Assembly (NCBI GenBank): GCA_016939345.1
Contig: JAFGHG010000121.1
Coordinates: 1-9,189, forward strand
DNA from: Candidatus Omnitrophota bacterium
GTDB lineage: Bacteria; Omnitrophota; Gorgyraeia; Duberdicusellales; 4484-171
Length of the DNA stretch: 9,189 nucleotides
Direction of reading: 5' to 3'
Shown here: piece after piece, positions 1-7,334 of the stretch
Layout: every line of letters begins with the position of its first letter
How positions within the stretch are numbered: the stretch's first letter is position 1
Made by a program: the position numbers and the translations under genes
Notes under the pieces: generated by a model
Databases searched by the model: none
Told to the model about the DNA's origin: nothing
Seen by the model: the letters and a program-made list of their open reading frames with translations, nothing else

Positions 1-1118
1 TTCTTATCAATGATAGCTTTTTTTATCACAGTCTTTCTGCCAATGCCTATGGGCGGGGTCCCTGCTTTTCTGTCTGAATCAATATTATCAAGGGACTGGT
101 AAAAATCGCCGCCCATTATTATAGAATCTTTTATGTCCGCTCCGGGCGAAATCCTGCTGCGTAAACCAATAACTGAATTTTTTATCGAGCATTTTTGCAT
201 TAAGGAGCCGTCTCCTACCATAACCCTATCCAAGTAACAGTCCTCGATTTTAGCCGGGGGCAGGTAGCGCGGACGGGTGAAAATAGGCCAGGCCTCATCG
301 AAAAGATCAAGAGGAGGAACCGGTTCGGTAAAGGACAGGTTTTCTTCATAGAATGACTTGATTGTTCCAATATCTCTCCAGTAGCCCTCATGGACATAAG
401 CATAGGTCTTCTTGCTGTTAAAAGAATCAGGTATAACCTCCCGGCCAAAATCAGTTTTTTGGTTATTGACCAAAATATCTCTTAAGGTCTCCTTATTAAA
501 AAGATAGATACCCATATTTGCCAGATAGAAGTGCTGATGGTTTTTTTCAATCATCATCTGTATTACTTCATCTTCCGTTTGAGGTTTCTCCACGAAGCTA
601 TTAATCCTGCCTGTTGAATCCGTACACATGATACCGAATTCTTTTACATCGCTTGCCTTTACCGGACTGCAGGCAATGGTTATCTCAGCTTTTTTCTGCT
701 GATGTAATGACAGGAGCTTGCGAAAATCCATCTTATACAATTGATCACCGGAAAGAACTAGTATATACTTTATTCCCGGATAATTAAAATGTTTGAGACA
801 CCTGCGTACGGCATCAGCGCTCCCCTGAAACCAATCAGCACTGTCAATGGACTGCTCAGCAGCCATAATCTCTACAAAACCCTGGGAAAAGGCATCAAGC
901 TTGTAAGTCTTATTTACATGCTTATTCAAAGACTCGGAATTATACTGAGTAAGGACATAAATATGGTTACACTCAGAATTAAGAGAATTGCTTATGGGCA
1001 CATCTACAAGCCTGAACTTTCCGGCAAAAGGGACTGCCGGCTTTGATCTGTCCTTGGTCAGCGGGTATAAACGCTGCCCCCTTCCTCCGCCTAATACTAA
1101 ACATAATACGTCTCTCAT
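1..1118 (-). CDS. glgC: Glucose-1-phosphate adenylyltransferase (ADP-glucose pyrophosphorylase), 3' end cut by window edge
   Basis: Makes ADP-glucose from glucose-1-phosphate and ATP, the committed cytosolic step of bacterial glycogen synthesis. The frame is open without a stop from the ATG at 1116-1118 to the window edge, giving 372 residues; the family usually has about 400-430, so roughly the last 30-60 are missing. Visible in order: the nucleotide-binding loop LGGGRGQRLYPLT (9-21) and KPAVPFAGK (26-34); VLTQYNSESLNKH (55-67); WFQGSADAV (96-104); SGDQLYKMD (123-131); the sugar-phosphate site FVEKP (175-179); YWRDIGTIKSFYEENL (246-261); then the start of the left-handed beta-helix with hexapeptide-like repeats (from about 295). 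The wording of the 55-131 blocks recalls plant and cyanobacterial GlgC. An AAAGG Shine-Dalgarno lies 8 nt before the ATG. It is the last visible gene of the cluster, 104 nt downstream of glgA. Confidence 0.95.
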   Translation of the reverse strand, partial: MRDVLCLVLGGGRGQRLYPLTKDRSKPAVPFAGKFRLVDVPISNSLNSECNHIYVLTQYNSESLNKHVNKTYKLDAFSQGFVEIMAAEQSIDSADWFQGSADAVRRCLKHFNYPGIKYILVLSGDQLYKMDFRKLLSLHQQKKAEITIACSPVKASDVKEFGIMCTDSTGRINSFVEKPQTEDEVIQMMIEKNHQHFYLANMGIYLFNKETLRDILVNNQKTDFGREVIPDSFNSKKTYAYVHEGYWRDIGTIKSFYEENLSFTEPVPPLDLFDEAWPIFTRPRYLPPAKIEDCYLDRVMVGDGSLMQKCSIKNSVIGLRSRISPGADIKDSIIMGGDFYQSLDNIDSDRKAGTPPIGIGRKTVIKKAIIDK

Positions 1119-1130
1119 TATTAGTACCTT

Positions 1131-1219
1131 TCATCAGTATCTAGTTACTTGTATCTAGTATCTAGTTTTAAAAAGGGTAAATTATAATTTGCTAGATACA
1201 AGGTACCAGATGCTAGACA
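1131..1219. repeat. Inverted arrays of degenerate 7-bp repeats between glgA and glgC
   Basis: The left array (1131-1165) reads as five consecutive 7-mers: TCATCAG, TATCTAG, TTACTTG, TATCTAG, TATCTAG. The right array (1192-1219) carries the same unit inverted: CTAGATA, CAAGGTA, CCAGATG, CTAGACA. The core arms CTTGTATCTAG (1148-1158) and CTAGATACAAG (1192-1202) are perfectly complementary over 11 bp, and imperfect pairing extends outward to about 1138 and 1212. The loop holds a 12-bp palindrome, AAATTATAATTT (1179-1190), which on the minus strand contains TATAAT (1181-1186), a possible -10 box for glgC without a convincing -35. The left array runs into the glgC Shine-Dalgarno (1127-1131), so a folded transcript could affect glgC translation. 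Function is not known. Confidence 0.75.
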
Positions 1220-1222
1220 CAA

Positions 1223-2686
1223 CTACCTGCTGCTTAGTATGCCCCGGTATAGTTTTATATATTCTTTTGCTGATTTTTTCCAGGAAAAATCACTGGTCAT
1301 AACTCTAGATACAATCTTGTTCCAGGATTTCTTATCGGCAAACATCTCAACTGCATACCTTAGGGCTCTCAGGAATTCTCTTTTATTTACGGGCTTTAAT
1401 TTAAAACCGTTTCCTTTTTTTTTGTCATAGCGATAATCTATTATTGTATCGTCAAGGCCTCCGACTGCACCGACAATAGGTATTGTACCATATTTTAAAC
1501 TATATAACTGATTTAGTCCACAGGGTTCATAACGCGAAGGCATAAGATAGATATCGCATCCAGCCTCGATCTTGTGGGCAAGAGAATTGTCGAACCCGAC
1601 CTTAACCGCTATCCTCTTGGGATAATCCTTAGCTAAAACTTTCAGTCTGCGGTTAACATCATCATTGCCTAAACCAAGCAATACAAGACAGCAGTTCAAT
1701 TTTATTATATCATCCAAGGACTCAAGAATTATATCAATACCCTTATTAGGCACAAGCCTGCTTACATTGCCCAGCAAAGGCCTGGCCGGATCGACTTCTA
1801 GGCCCAGGCTTTTTAAAAGATCTTTTTTGCAATTAAGCTTGCTGCCTAGATCTTTATTATCATAATTGAATTTTAAAAACTTATCTTTCTTGGGGTTCCA
1901 TTGATTATAATCTACGCCGTTTACAATCCCATACAGCCTGTCTTTTCTCATGTTTAACAAGCCTTCAAGCCCGCAGCCGAATTTCCAGGTAAGAATCTCC
2001 CGGGCATAGCCTCGGCTGACTGTAGTCAAGGCATCTGAATAAATCAGGCCTGCTTTGATCAGGCTGAGCTTACCGTAAAATTCAAGGCCCTTCCAGTTAA
2101 AAAATTTCTTGTTTATCCCTATCTCCGACATAACTTTTTTCGAGAAAAGTCCCTGGTATATCAAATTATGTATAGTAAATACAGTTTTTGTATTCTTGAA
2201 ATAATCCAGGTAATGCTTTAAGAATTTCAAATAAAAAGGGATCAATGCGCTCTGCCACTCGTTACAGTGGATTACATCAGGCCTTGACCTTATGTGCATC
2301 AGGCCGGCTAAAACAGCCTGAGAAAAAAAGGCAAACCTTAAAGCATTATCAGGGTAATCTTTTTTAACTGTAGAATACAGGTACTTACGGTTAAAAAAAC
2401 GGTCGTTTCTTATAAAAAAAAAGTTTACGCCTTTATCCCGAAAAGTATATAGGCTAAAATATAGGTTAGTCTTTTTAATCTTGATTTTGATATTATCCTT
2501 GATGAGCTTGAGGGGTAATTTTTGCAGCTTGACCTGGCGGTAAAGGGGTAAAAAAACTTTAATCTGACAATCTAAGGCAGCTAAAGCTTTGGGAAGGCTT
2601 TCGGCAACATCAGCAAGCCCTCCTGTCTTGGCAAAAGGAGCTACTTCGGGAGAAACAAATACAATCTCTAGCTTTTTTCTTTTCAT
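1223..2686 (-). CDS. glgA: Glycogen synthase, ADP-glucose type (GT5)
   Basis: Transfers glucose from ADP-glucose to the non-reducing end of alpha-1,4-glucan in the cytosol. At 487 residues it is a normal length for bacterial GlgA. The N-terminal GT5 domain has EVAPFAKTGGLADV (14-27), whose KTGGL loop is the ADP-glucose signature, DVIHCNEWQ (137-145) and FTIHNLIYQGLF (170-181). The C-terminal GT-B domain has GNVSRLVPNKG (306-316) and MPSRYEPCGLNQ (382-393), then YGTIPIVGAVGGLDDT. R310, K315 and E387 match in spacing the E. coli residues R300, K305 and E377, so the enzyme should be active. It begins 13 nt after the upstream GH57 stop; no strong Shine-Dalgarno is seen, so translation may be coupled. 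Oddity: 61 of 487 residues (12.5%) are lysine, against 28 of 479 in the neighbouring GH57, and its codons look more AT-rich than those of the rest of the cluster. Confidence 0.96.
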   Translation of the reverse strand: MKRKKLEIVFVSPEVAPFAKTGGLADVAESLPKALAALDCQIKVFLPLYRQVKLQKLPLKLIKDNIKIKIKKTNLYFSLYTFRDKGVNFFFIRNDRFFNRKYLYSTVKKDYPDNALRFAFFSQAVLAGLMHIRSRPDVIHCNEWQSALIPFYLKFLKHYLDYFKNTKTVFTIHNLIYQGLFSKKVMSEIGINKKFFNWKGLEFYGKLSLIKAGLIYSDALTTVSRGYAREILTWKFGCGLEGLLNMRKDRLYGIVNGVDYNQWNPKKDKFLKFNYDNKDLGSKLNCKKDLLKSLGLEVDPARPLLGNVSRLVPNKGIDIILESLDDIIKLNCCLVLLGLGNDDVNRRLKVLAKDYPKRIAVKVGFDNSLAHKIEAGCDIYLMPSRYEPCGLNQLYSLKYGTIPIVGAVGGLDDTIIDYRYDKKKGNGFKLKPVNKREFLRALRYAVEMFADKKSWNKIVSRVMTSDFSWKKSAKEYIKLYRGILSSR

Positions 2687-2699
2687 TAGTAACTGCTAA

Positions 2700-4139
2700 T
2701 TATGCCTTAGAAATTGCTTCCATTCCTCTGCGGCAGATTTCCTTGGCATAGTCTGTCCATACTCCGCAGCCCCAGTAACGGAAGCAACTGGTCTGAGAAA
2801 GTAAAAGATAGAGAAGGGCCTCTTGATAAAGAGGACTTGATGGCTGTATTTTAGAATTATCGAAACGCTGGTGAAATTCTGCACTCAGCTTATTTATAGG
2901 GTCCATAACATCCTGATACCCTGAAACCCAGTTTCTGTCATTTGTCCAGGAAGCTTTATCAAGATTAAAATTTTTATCCTCTGCTCTAAGCTTTTCAATG
3001 GCTTTATCAGCTGCTCTGGGCTCTAACTTGTCAACCCTATCCCAGATCCTTTGCTGAGATATGGGCTGGACTGCGGAATACTCTTCTTCATTTAAACCTA
3101 AGTATTTCAAAAATTCGAGGTATTCTGTGCCTCCCAAGGCTACGACCTCGGAATTACCTATTTGAGAAAAAACCTGCCTATACATAGGAGGAAATTCATT
3201 CATCATCACTCCTCCGTTTTCACCGTCGCTTATCTGCAGGACAAAAGGCGGAATGTATTTATTTAAATAGCCCTCTCTTTGCTTTGACTGAGCCTCATAA
3301 AAAGGCTGCATCTGGGCAACAAGTTTCGTATCAGAACCCTGGGTCTTGATCAAAACAGTTATACTTTGAATCTGGCCTGATGAGTTTTTTGCTACCAACT
3401 TATGAGGAAGATAAGGGTTGCCAAGGCGCGAGCCTCCGACCTTCTCGATGGTATGTTCCTGTACCATCAACCAATTATATCCGCTCTCCTTTAAGACCTT
3501 GACATATTCATAGCAGACATCGGGATGTATCGGAAGGTGCATTTCGGGAGGAGAAAAACCTTTAACCCGCGATAAAGCCTCATAACCAAAAATAGAAGCA
3601 AAGTGATGCTGCCAGGCTTGAACATGCAGTTTAATATCAGGCACCGGTGTAGATGATACTACTGCATGAGACCACATAGTACCCAGCCATTCTACATAGG
3701 GATGATATTGACTCTGACAGGTAATATCTTTTAGCCTGGCGATAACCTCGCCCTGCTCAATCTGCTGCAGACCCCATAAAAGGTTACCAGAATAATCGAG
3801 CATAACCCTGGGATTTTTTCCATCAGCAACCAGTTCTTTGATAAAGTCAGACATACGGCCGTAACAGGATAAAAAAACAGAGGCATTATGGTTATCCCCG
3901 ATCGAGGGATTCCTCAACATATATTCCAGATTGCTGATTAAAGGTGCGCTGGCAAGATCATTTGTGCCGGCGGGAATGGTCGGCTGATGCATATGAAGGG
4001 CTATGCCGAAACAAGACCTGACATTATCAAAATCTACGCTTGATGCCTGGCGAAAAAAATCACCCTGCATCTGCCTTGATTTTTTCAGTTTTTTCTCATC
4101 GCTGTAGAGTAAAACAAGTGTATTAAGACTTTCGGGCAT
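2700..4139 (-). CDS. Second GH57-family protein, activity uncertain (alpha-glucan hydrolase or transferase)
   Basis: A 479-residue protein with the GH57 (beta/alpha)7-barrel signature but unlike its DUF1957 neighbour. Visible: region 1 as GIALHMHQP (45-52); a GNLLWGL block (118-124); the presumed nucleophile region GFSPPEMHLP (194-203) with E199; the presumed acid/base region QISDGENGG (302-310) with D305, comparable to the DGEKFG motif of GH57 4-alpha-glucanotransferases; and a C-terminal block SQTSCFRYWGCGVWTDYA (448-465). Both catalytic carboxylates appear to be present. About 40 residues precede region 1. The ATG at 4137-4139 has AGGAAG about 9 nt upstream, inside the end of the branching-enzyme gene, which it overlaps by 17 nt, so the two are probably translationally coupled. 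It could be an amylase, a 4-alpha-glucanotransferase or a divergent branching enzyme; sequence alone does not decide. No signal peptide is seen. Confidence 0.85.
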   Translation of the reverse strand: MPESLNTLVLLYSDEKKLKKSRQMQGDFFRQASSVDFDNVRSCFGIALHMHQPTIPAGTNDLASAPLISNLEYMLRNPSIGDNHNASVFLSCYGRMSDFIKELVADGKNPRVMLDYSGNLLWGLQQIEQGEVIARLKDITCQSQYHPYVEWLGTMWSHAVVSSTPVPDIKLHVQAWQHHFASIFGYEALSRVKGFSPPEMHLPIHPDVCYEYVKVLKESGYNWLMVQEHTIEKVGGSRLGNPYLPHKLVAKNSSGQIQSITVLIKTQGSDTKLVAQMQPFYEAQSKQREGYLNKYIPPFVLQISDGENGGVMMNEFPPMYRQVFSQIGNSEVVALGGTEYLEFLKYLGLNEEEYSAVQPISQQRIWDRVDKLEPRAADKAIEKLRAEDKNFNLDKASWTNDRNWVSGYQDVMDPINKLSAEFHQRFDNSKIQPSSPLYQEALLYLLLSQTSCFRYWGCGVWTDYAKEICRRGMEAISKA

Positions 4140-5781
4140 GACTTTCGTCTTCCTGGTTCTTTTTTAAAAGCTTATAAAAATTGCCGGAATAAAATTTAGC
4201 ACAGTCAATATCTGAAAATATATTATCCTTGTATTCTATATCACAAAGCCAATCCTGATCTATGGTGTCTTTTTTAATGTCTTCATACAGACGGGTAAAC
4301 CTGCAGATATGGACTTTAGCTCTCTTATGAGCATAAGGGACCATGGTCCCGGTCTTCATGATAAAAGCCCAGTCACTGGATTGGGCCAAGACCAGCTCAC
4401 GGGCTGCCTGATTTAAGGCCCGGCGGTAAATATTAGACTTTGCTCTTTTTAACAAAGGCCCAAACTCATCCATCAGTTCAAGCATACGCTGTCCGGCCTT
4501 ATGAAGATGCCTGTATAGCCAGTCATTACTCCCCTCTACCCAGAATTCGTTATAGCCTTTATATCCCCAGCTGGAAGCAGAAGGCATAGACATCTGGTTT
4601 GTGGGGTATTCAAATAAATATTCCACAGGAGTGATCATCGAAACTGCATCCTGATCATAAAAAATTTTACGGGCAAGAAAATCAATCCACATGGGCCCTT
4701 CATACCACCAGTGGCCAAAAAGCTCTGCATCATATGGAGCTATGATAATAGGTTTTCTGTCCATATGAGAAAGAAGATGTTCAATCTGCTTCTGCCGGTT
4801 AAACATAAAATTACCGGCATGGATGGCTGCTTTATTTTTTGCCCATTCAGGAACATAAGCTTCCTTATAAGGAGTGTCACCGGTTATTCTCCAGTATTTT
4901 AGACCTGTGTTAATGCGTATGCCTTGAGGGTGAATATAGGGCTTTATATAATCAAAATCGAGCTCATAACCTATGTCTTTGTAATATTCGCGGTAATCAC
5001 GGTCACCGGGATAGCCTTCTTTAGAGCTCCAGACCTGTTTGGAAGATTCCCAATCCCGGGCAAAGGCAGCAACACCGCTCGGGCAGTATATGGGAGCATA
5101 GACGCTGTAGCGGGGTATAGGGTCAGCATTTAAAATTCCATGAGAATCAACAAAAAAATATTTTATACCAGCTTCTTTTAGCACCTCATCAACTTGAGGA
5201 TAATAACCGCACTCAGGCAGCCATATGCCCTTGGGCGGACGGCCGAAGGCTTTTGTGTAGGCCTCGACCCCCATATGCACCTGAGCCCTGACATCGCTGG
5301 GATTAATGTTAAGCAGGGGTAAAAAGCCATGGGTAGCACAGCAGGTTATTATCTCTAGGTAGCCCATATTCTGAAAATTCTTAAAGGCAGTGACGATGTT
5401 TTTTTGATATTTGTTTAGAAAAATTTCGCGGGCTTCCTGGAGTTTGCGGTAATACATAAGGGCAACACCGTGGAAATGCGAATCGTTACCGGTGCGCTCT
5501 ACTTCCTTATCGGCAAGTTCTATAAGTTTATTTATATGGCGAAGATACCTTTCCTGTAAAAGCCTGTCCTGCAGCATTGCCACAAGGCTTGGAGTCAAAG
5601 ACATGGTAATACGAAAATCAACCCCGTCACTGACCAGATTTTCAAAAACCTGGATCAAAGGTATGTAGGTCTCGGTTATGGCTTCATAAAGCCAGTTTTC
5701 TTCCAGGAAATAATCTTCTTCGGGATGACGGACAAAAGGCAGGTGGGCATGTAAAACTAAACAAAGATATCCTTTAGACAT
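4123..5781 (-). CDS. 1,4-alpha-glucan branching enzyme, GH57 / DUF1957 type
   Basis: Cuts alpha-1,4 chains and rejoins them through alpha-1,6 bonds to branch glycogen in the cytosol. At 552 residues it matches the usual 520-560 of GH57 branching enzymes. The barrel has region 1 LVLHAHLPFVRHPE (8-21), a TCCATHGFLPLL block (146-157), the nucleophile motif GIWLPECGYYP (185-195) with E190, and the acid/base motif APYDAELFGHWWYEGP (348-363) with D351. The C-terminal DUF1957 helical domain follows, with SSWGYKGYNEFWVEGSNDW (403-421), rich in the aromatic residues that line the acceptor groove, and ELVLAQSSDWAFIMKTG (462-478). No GH13 branching enzyme is seen in the window, so this is likely the branching activity partnered with GlgA. 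It lies 62 nt downstream of the DUF4912 gene, with a modest AGGGA ribosome-binding sequence before the ATG. Confidence 0.93.
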   Translation of the reverse strand: MSKGYLCLVLHAHLPFVRHPEEDYFLEENWLYEAITETYIPLIQVFENLVSDGVDFRITMSLTPSLVAMLQDRLLQERYLRHINKLIELADKEVERTGNDSHFHGVALMYYRKLQEAREIFLNKYQKNIVTAFKNFQNMGYLEIITCCATHGFLPLLNINPSDVRAQVHMGVEAYTKAFGRPPKGIWLPECGYYPQVDEVLKEAGIKYFFVDSHGILNADPIPRYSVYAPIYCPSGVAAFARDWESSKQVWSSKEGYPGDRDYREYYKDIGYELDFDYIKPYIHPQGIRINTGLKYWRITGDTPYKEAYVPEWAKNKAAIHAGNFMFNRQKQIEHLLSHMDRKPIIIAPYDAELFGHWWYEGPMWIDFLARKIFYDQDAVSMITPVEYLFEYPTNQMSMPSASSWGYKGYNEFWVEGSNDWLYRHLHKAGQRMLELMDEFGPLLKRAKSNIYRRALNQAARELVLAQSSDWAFIMKTGTMVPYAHKRAKVHICRFTRLYEDIKKDTIDQDWLCDIEYKDNIFSDIDCAKFYSGNFYKLLKKNQEDESHARKS

Positions 5782-5808
5782 AATTAAAATTCCCTATTTC
5801 AATATTGT

Positions 5809-5836
5809 TTCGGATTTCGAGATTCGAAATTCGAAT
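5809..5836. repeat. Degenerate 7-bp tandem repeat, TTCG-type, before the branching enzyme gene
   Basis: Four consecutive 7-mers each start with TTCG: TTCGGAT, TTCGAGA, TTCGAAA, TTCGAAT. They lie in the 62-nt gap between the DUF4912 stop and the GH57 branching enzyme start. The unit is self-complementary (TTCGAA), so the array can fold on itself in either strand. It has the same 7-bp period as the glgA-glgC repeats but an unrelated unit. It ends about 28 nt before the downstream ATG. Confidence 0.65.
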
Positions 5837-5843
5837 TTAAAAA

Positions 5844-7142
5844 TTAGGGGTTATACTTAGTGTTTCTTTCAACGTAAGTATAAATTTTACGGGTTTCTTT
5901 TTTATCGGCTGAAACAGCCTTGAACTCCAGAGGGATCTTTCCGTCTGGCAGGGCAAATCTCATGCTAAAAGTCCCGTCATGACGCAGCTTAACTTCTCTG
6001 TCGCCTAAATAAACTTTTGCATCCGGCTCAGTGCGGCCGTAGACAATAAGCTCGGTATTAAGTTCAAAGAAAAACTTTCTAAATGCCGGCCTTTCTGCCA
6101 ACTGTTCACTGGCTCCCTGCGAAGCCCCGAAATGCTTGGGATTCTGGCCGACAAGGACTAATTTTTCCGATGCTCCGACTACTATTTCTTTAAGGAAAAA
6201 ATTATCCGGCAAAAGCGAAAGTATCCTTTGCTTTTCAGCCTCGGTTTCACCTTCGAAAATAAAATCAAAACTGCCTGCCTTTTTACCGTATTGCTTTGTG
6301 ATCCTAGCAGAAATAATGTCTCTTAAAGTAGGGCTTAACTGATTATAATAATTACGGATATCCTCTTCTGTTAAGAAGAAATACTTCCATTCTTTTCTCG
6401 AGGGCTTATCAGTTTTTTTAGTCTTCCCATTGACTTTAGATTGCAGATATGCTCTGCTTCTGGCTACGATCTCAGACTGTCCATTAATGGCCTGAGGAAC
6501 CTTCATCCATATCTGTTCGCTTCGCGGTGAATAGCGCATACGGGGGGTATAAACGCAATTAGAACGGACTAGGGGGAAAAACCTTCCTTCCGGGGTGCGC
6601 ATTCCTATTTCGGCAACATACGAAACTCCGTCCTTCCAAAGATTTATATACCAGTTATTAGAGTTATAACCGATATCTATATCAAAATAAGAATTAGCAT
6701 TATGGCCGTTGAATTCGACTAAATTAACGTCATAGATCCTCAATACAAGGCTGGCGCGGCTGGAATCTTCCTGGCCGATATCAGACCTCAAAGAGTTCAA
6801 AGATTCGGGCGTTAACTCCCAGTAGGCATAAATCCAGAAAGGGTCTTTAACCAAAAGCACTAAATGCGTGCTGTTGTAGCTATGAGGAAGTTCATATGTT
6901 TCATGGTAATCATGCCTGGGGATAATTATATTTTCATTAAAACTTTTTTCTCGCGGGGAATATGCCTGAGCGGTTTTTGTTCTTTGAATTTGTTTAACAT
7001 CCCTGCCCAAAGAAATTTCTTTCGTCTTGAGGGAAGTCTTTTTTGGAGTCTTTGGAGGCGGAGGTTTCTTTTTAACCGGAGCTAAAGTAGTTTCCCGGCC
7101 CTTTTCATAAACACGTTTGATTATTTTTCTTTTTTTTGCCAA
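5844..7142 (-). CDS. DUF4912-domain protein with basic proline-rich N-terminus and Ig-like C-terminus
   Basis: No enzyme motif is seen in these 432 residues. Residues 1-70 are basic and low-complexity (a KKKPPPPKTPKK stretch at 24-35) and look disordered. Residues about 80-205 match DUF4912: ELPHSYNSTHLVLLVKDP (84-101), WIYAYWEL (103-110), a central beta-rich part, and VSYVAEIGMRTPEGRF (173-188). A mixed region (about 250-335) follows. A C-terminal beta-rich segment (357-425) has the pattern of a bacterial Ig-like repeat (VYGRTEPDAKVYLGD, then DGTFSMRFALPDG). The start is TTG at 7140-7142: an in-frame stop lies four codons upstream, AAGGGG (7148-7153) sits 5 nt before it, and the next in-frame Met is residue 181. 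There is no signal peptide. DUF4912 has no established function that I know; placement between glucan enzymes suggests polymer binding or enzyme scaffolding, which is inference. Confidence 0.88.
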   Translation of the reverse strand: MAKKRKIIKRVYEKGRETTLAPVKKKPPPPKTPKKTSLKTKEISLGRDVKQIQRTKTAQAYSPREKSFNENIIIPRHDYHETYELPHSYNSTHLVLLVKDPFWIYAYWELTPESLNSLRSDIGQEDSSRASLVLRIYDVNLVEFNGHNANSYFDIDIGYNSNNWYINLWKDGVSYVAEIGMRTPEGRFFPLVRSNCVYTPRMRYSPRSEQIWMKVPQAINGQSEIVARSRAYLQSKVNGKTKKTDKPSRKEWKYFFLTEEDIRNYYNQLSPTLRDIISARITKQYGKKAGSFDFIFEGETEAEKQRILSLLPDNFFLKEIVVGASEKLVLVGQNPKHFGASQGASEQLAERPAFRKFFFELNTELIVYGRTEPDAKVYLGDREVKLRHDGTFSMRFALPDGKIPLEFKAVSADKKETRKIYTYVERNTKYNP

Positions 7143-7147
7143 AGCAG

Positions 7148-7153
7148 CCCCTT
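7148..7153 (-). promoter_or_regulatory. Ribosome-binding site fixing the TTG start of the DUF4912 gene
   Basis: On the minus strand AAGGGG lies 5 nt before the TTG at 7140-7142. With an in-frame stop just upstream and no alternative start nearby, this supports the rare TTG initiation codon. Confidence 0.65.
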
Positions 7154-7156
7154 AAG

Positions 7157-7300
7157 TTAATTATAATAAGTGCTGTTAGATTCATCTATTGCTATATCCC
7201 AGGGCATAACTGTCTCGACTATGATTTTTCCGTCTTTCTCTATCAAGCGAACACACCTGAGCTCAAAATAAGAATTACTTAATTTATCTTCTTCGCTCAT
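7157..7300 (-). CDS. 47-residue ORF resembling the C-terminal tail of the adjacent GT4; small gene or duplication remnant
   Basis: Runs from an ATG at 7298-7300 to TAA at 7157-7159. Its last 29 residues align without a gap, right to the stop codon, with the last 29 of the upstream GT4: KIIVETVMPWDIAIDES here against RIAVESAFSWDIIADQA there, with TYYN against TYCC at the end. Ten of the 29 positions are identical (G, I, V, E, W, D, I, D, T, Y), and SYFE (10-13) faces SDFE of the GT4 further upstream. The frame is open without a stop upstream of the ATG, back into the GT4 coding region. No Shine-Dalgarno is seen before the ATG. The likeliest reading is a decayed tandem duplication of the GT4 3' end. 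The open frame and the 14-nt spacing to the DUF4912 start leave a translated small protein possible. Confidence 0.5.
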   Translation of the reverse strand: MSEEDKLSNSYFELRCVRLIEKDGKIIVETVMPWDIAIDESNSTYYN

Positions 7301-7334
7301 AAAAAATTTGTTAGAGCTTACTAAAATCGCTGAC

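Noticed and set aside
215..448. Minus-strand ORF of 77 codons
   Set aside because: Out of frame within glgC, whose own frame is continuous and conserved across this stretch.
789..1046. Plus-strand ORF of 85 codons
   Set aside because: Antisense to the conserved N-terminal part of glgC; no domain or ribosome-binding site.
1131..1219. CRISPR-like or intrinsic-terminator reading of the glgA-glgC repeats
   Set aside because: Units are 7 bp without unique spacers, and on the minus strand the stem is not followed by a T-run, so neither class fits.
2696..2884. Minus-strand ORF of 62 codons at the end of the second GH57 gene
   Set aside because: Alternative frame inside a gene whose frame encodes the conserved C-terminal block; no independent support.
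4123..4139. Frameshift or fusion at the GH57-GH57 overlap
   Set aside because: Both proteins have complete, conserved ends and the second has its own Shine-Dalgarno; a 17-nt overlap is ordinary translational coupling.
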